DNA from: Porphyromonadaceae bacterium UBA7180 | GTDB lineage: Bacteria > Bacteroidota > Bacteroidia > Bacteroidales > Muribaculaceae | DNA: 50,092 bases | Direction of reading: 5' to 3' | Assembly: GCA_002491165.1 (NCBI GenBank) | Contig: DKVK01000077.1 | Span: 5,736 to 55,827 of the forward strand | Part shown: positions 49,386 through 50,092 of the stretch, piece by piece | Layout: the number at the start of each line of letters is the position of its first letter | Position numbering within the stretch: the stretch's first letter is position 1 | Notes under the pieces: generated by a model | The model's database searches: none | Told to the model about the DNA's origin: nothing | The model's input: only the letters and a program-made list of their open reading frames with translations | Program-made: the position numbers and the translations under genes

Positions 49386-50092
49386 TTAGTGAAATCCGAT
49401 GGGGCGGCGGGGTTTGGATTTGTCTCCCTCGATACGACGGCGTACGGCTTCGAAGGAGCGGATGTCATCGGCTGTTATTGATGGTCGCGTGGCGGAGATG
49501 GTAGAGGTCAGGACGTCCATACCGATGGTGGTTTTGGCTCGCATGGCGGCTCGCGAGGCGTCATTGATAATCAGCGCGAGGTCGGAGAAGACATAGTTTT
49601 CGGTGAGGTGCCCCAGCCGGTCGTAATCGAGGCCGTTGTCCACGGGACGTCCCTTGAGCATAAGCCGGAACATGGCTTTGCGTGCCTCGAAGTCGGGGGG
49701 TGCCACGTAGAATAGCTTGTCGATGCGTCCGGAACGCAGAATGGCCGGGTCCATGAGGTCGGGATAGTTTGTGGCGCCGATGAGGAATATCCCCTTTTCG
49801 CCGAGACGGTCCATGTTGGCGAGCAACTCGTTGACGGCGCTTAGGTACATTTCATGGTGCGTCCCTTCCGAGCGGTTCGGCGCAAGCTCGTTCATCTCGT
49901 CGATGAAGATGATAGACGGCGCAAGGTCCTCGGCTTCCTGAAACATGGCGGCGATGTTCTCCTGCGTGCCGTTAACGTATTTGCTCTGGAGGTCGCTCGG
50001 CTTTTTGGCCATGAATGTGAACCCCACCTCTTCGGCGAGTTTCTTGGCGAAAAAAGGGGACATTGCCAAACTATAATACTCCCCGATTTTCA
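49386..50092 (-). CDS. AAA-family ATPase, carboxy-terminal part (cut by the window)
   Basis: The frame stays open to the window edge, so the amino-terminal part is missing. About 235 residues are visible. They show an AAA domain with a Walker B-like I-I-F-I-D-E-M-N, the sensor 1 G-A-T-N-Y-P-D, an arginine finger pattern (D-P-A-I-L-R-S-G-R-I-D) and an AAA lid. At the expected Walker A place, just before F-F-A-K-K-L-A-E-E, the sequence reads Y-Y-S-L-A-M-S-P instead of a G-P-P-G-x-G-K-T loop. Resembles Cdc48- or FtsH-like AAA modules; the substrate is unknown. It may be a second, inactive AAA domain. Confidence 0.75.
   Translation of the reverse strand, partial: KIGEYYSLAMSPFFAKKLAEEVGFTFMAKKPSDLQSKYVNGTQENIAAMFQEAEDLAPSIIFIDEMNELAPNRSEGTHHEMYLSAVNELLANMDRLGEKGIFLIGATNYPDLMDPAILRSGRIDKLFYVAPPDFEARKAMFRLMLKGRPVDNGLDYDRLGHLTENYVFSDLALIINDASRAAMRAKTTIGMDVLTSTISATRPSITADDIRSFEAVRRRIEGDKSKPRRPIGFH

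Overview
The window reads as chromosome of a Bacteroidales bacterium, most likely from the Muribaculaceae (S24-7) group of gut commensals. The genus-level call is inference. The evidence is moderately GC-rich coding DNA, upstream boxes of the Bacteroidetes type (TTTG, about 19-20 nt, TAnnTTTG) in front of many genes, weak or absent Shine-Dalgarno sequences, and families typical of the phylum (BT_3928-type DoxX protein, DUF1599, DUF4293, DUF6562-like lipoprotein, M3 dipeptidase, split ThrE). Several apparent TTG starts lie inside -7 promoter boxes, so I moved those starts downstream. I see no rRNA, tRNA, CRISPR array or intact insertion sequence.

Layout. 0-6 kb: a small membrane protein, a DUF1599 protein, a DoxX/thioredoxin-like membrane protein, rlmH (convergent), then nadC-aguA-aguB, which joins NAD synthesis to the agmatine-to-putrescine route. 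6-14 kb: a nucleoside-permease-like MFS transporter, rsmE, kdsA, two large TPR proteins, a small membrane protein and a PstS-like lipoprotein. 13.8-22 kb, minus strand: a nitroreductase and a LolC/E-like permease, then a complete glycine cleavage system in the order gcvT, gcvH, gcvPA, gcvPB, lpd. 22-29.5 kb: a DegP-type protease, two adjacent primary-type sigma-70 genes, a small outer-membrane beta-barrel candidate and Lon; this is an envelope and protein quality-control block with the sigma genes embedded in it.

29.5-34.9 kb: a shortened DUF6562-like lipoprotein gene, divergent from an oxalate catabolism module made of formyl-CoA:oxalate CoA-transferase (frc), oxalyl-CoA decarboxylase (oxc) and an auxin-efflux-carrier (AEC) family transporter like E. 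coli YfdV. Together they would import oxalate, activate it by CoA exchange with formyl-CoA, decarboxylate oxalyl-CoA and release formate. The Oxc has a Cys-x-Cys-x-Cys-x-Cys amino-terminal extension, and both enzymes differ from the Oxalobacter enzymes at characterised active-site positions. A 14-bp palindrome and a direct repeat lie in the divergent promoter region. 34.9-38.7 kb: an ECF sigma factor with a membrane-protein partner, a split ThrE-type exporter and a LysR regulator.

38.7-41 kb is a decaying accessory patch. A textbook promoter is followed by about 460 nt with no recognisable gene, then by an ADP-ribosylglycohydrolase gene broken by one missing base and an unidentified gene with two compensating frameshifts. 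41-50 kb returns to housekeeping: folE, a SPOR protein, tpiA, DUF4293, folK, a metallophosphoesterase, an acyltransferase, an M3 dipeptidase and the end of an AAA ATPase gene that runs off the window.

No wholly new defence or mobile system stands out. The best candidates for new biology are the oxalate module and its upstream control region, the tandem primary sigma factors, structured leaders (tpiA, gcvT), repeat and hairpin elements inside the gcv cluster, and the promoter-driven but gene-less stretch at 38.7-39.2 kb.
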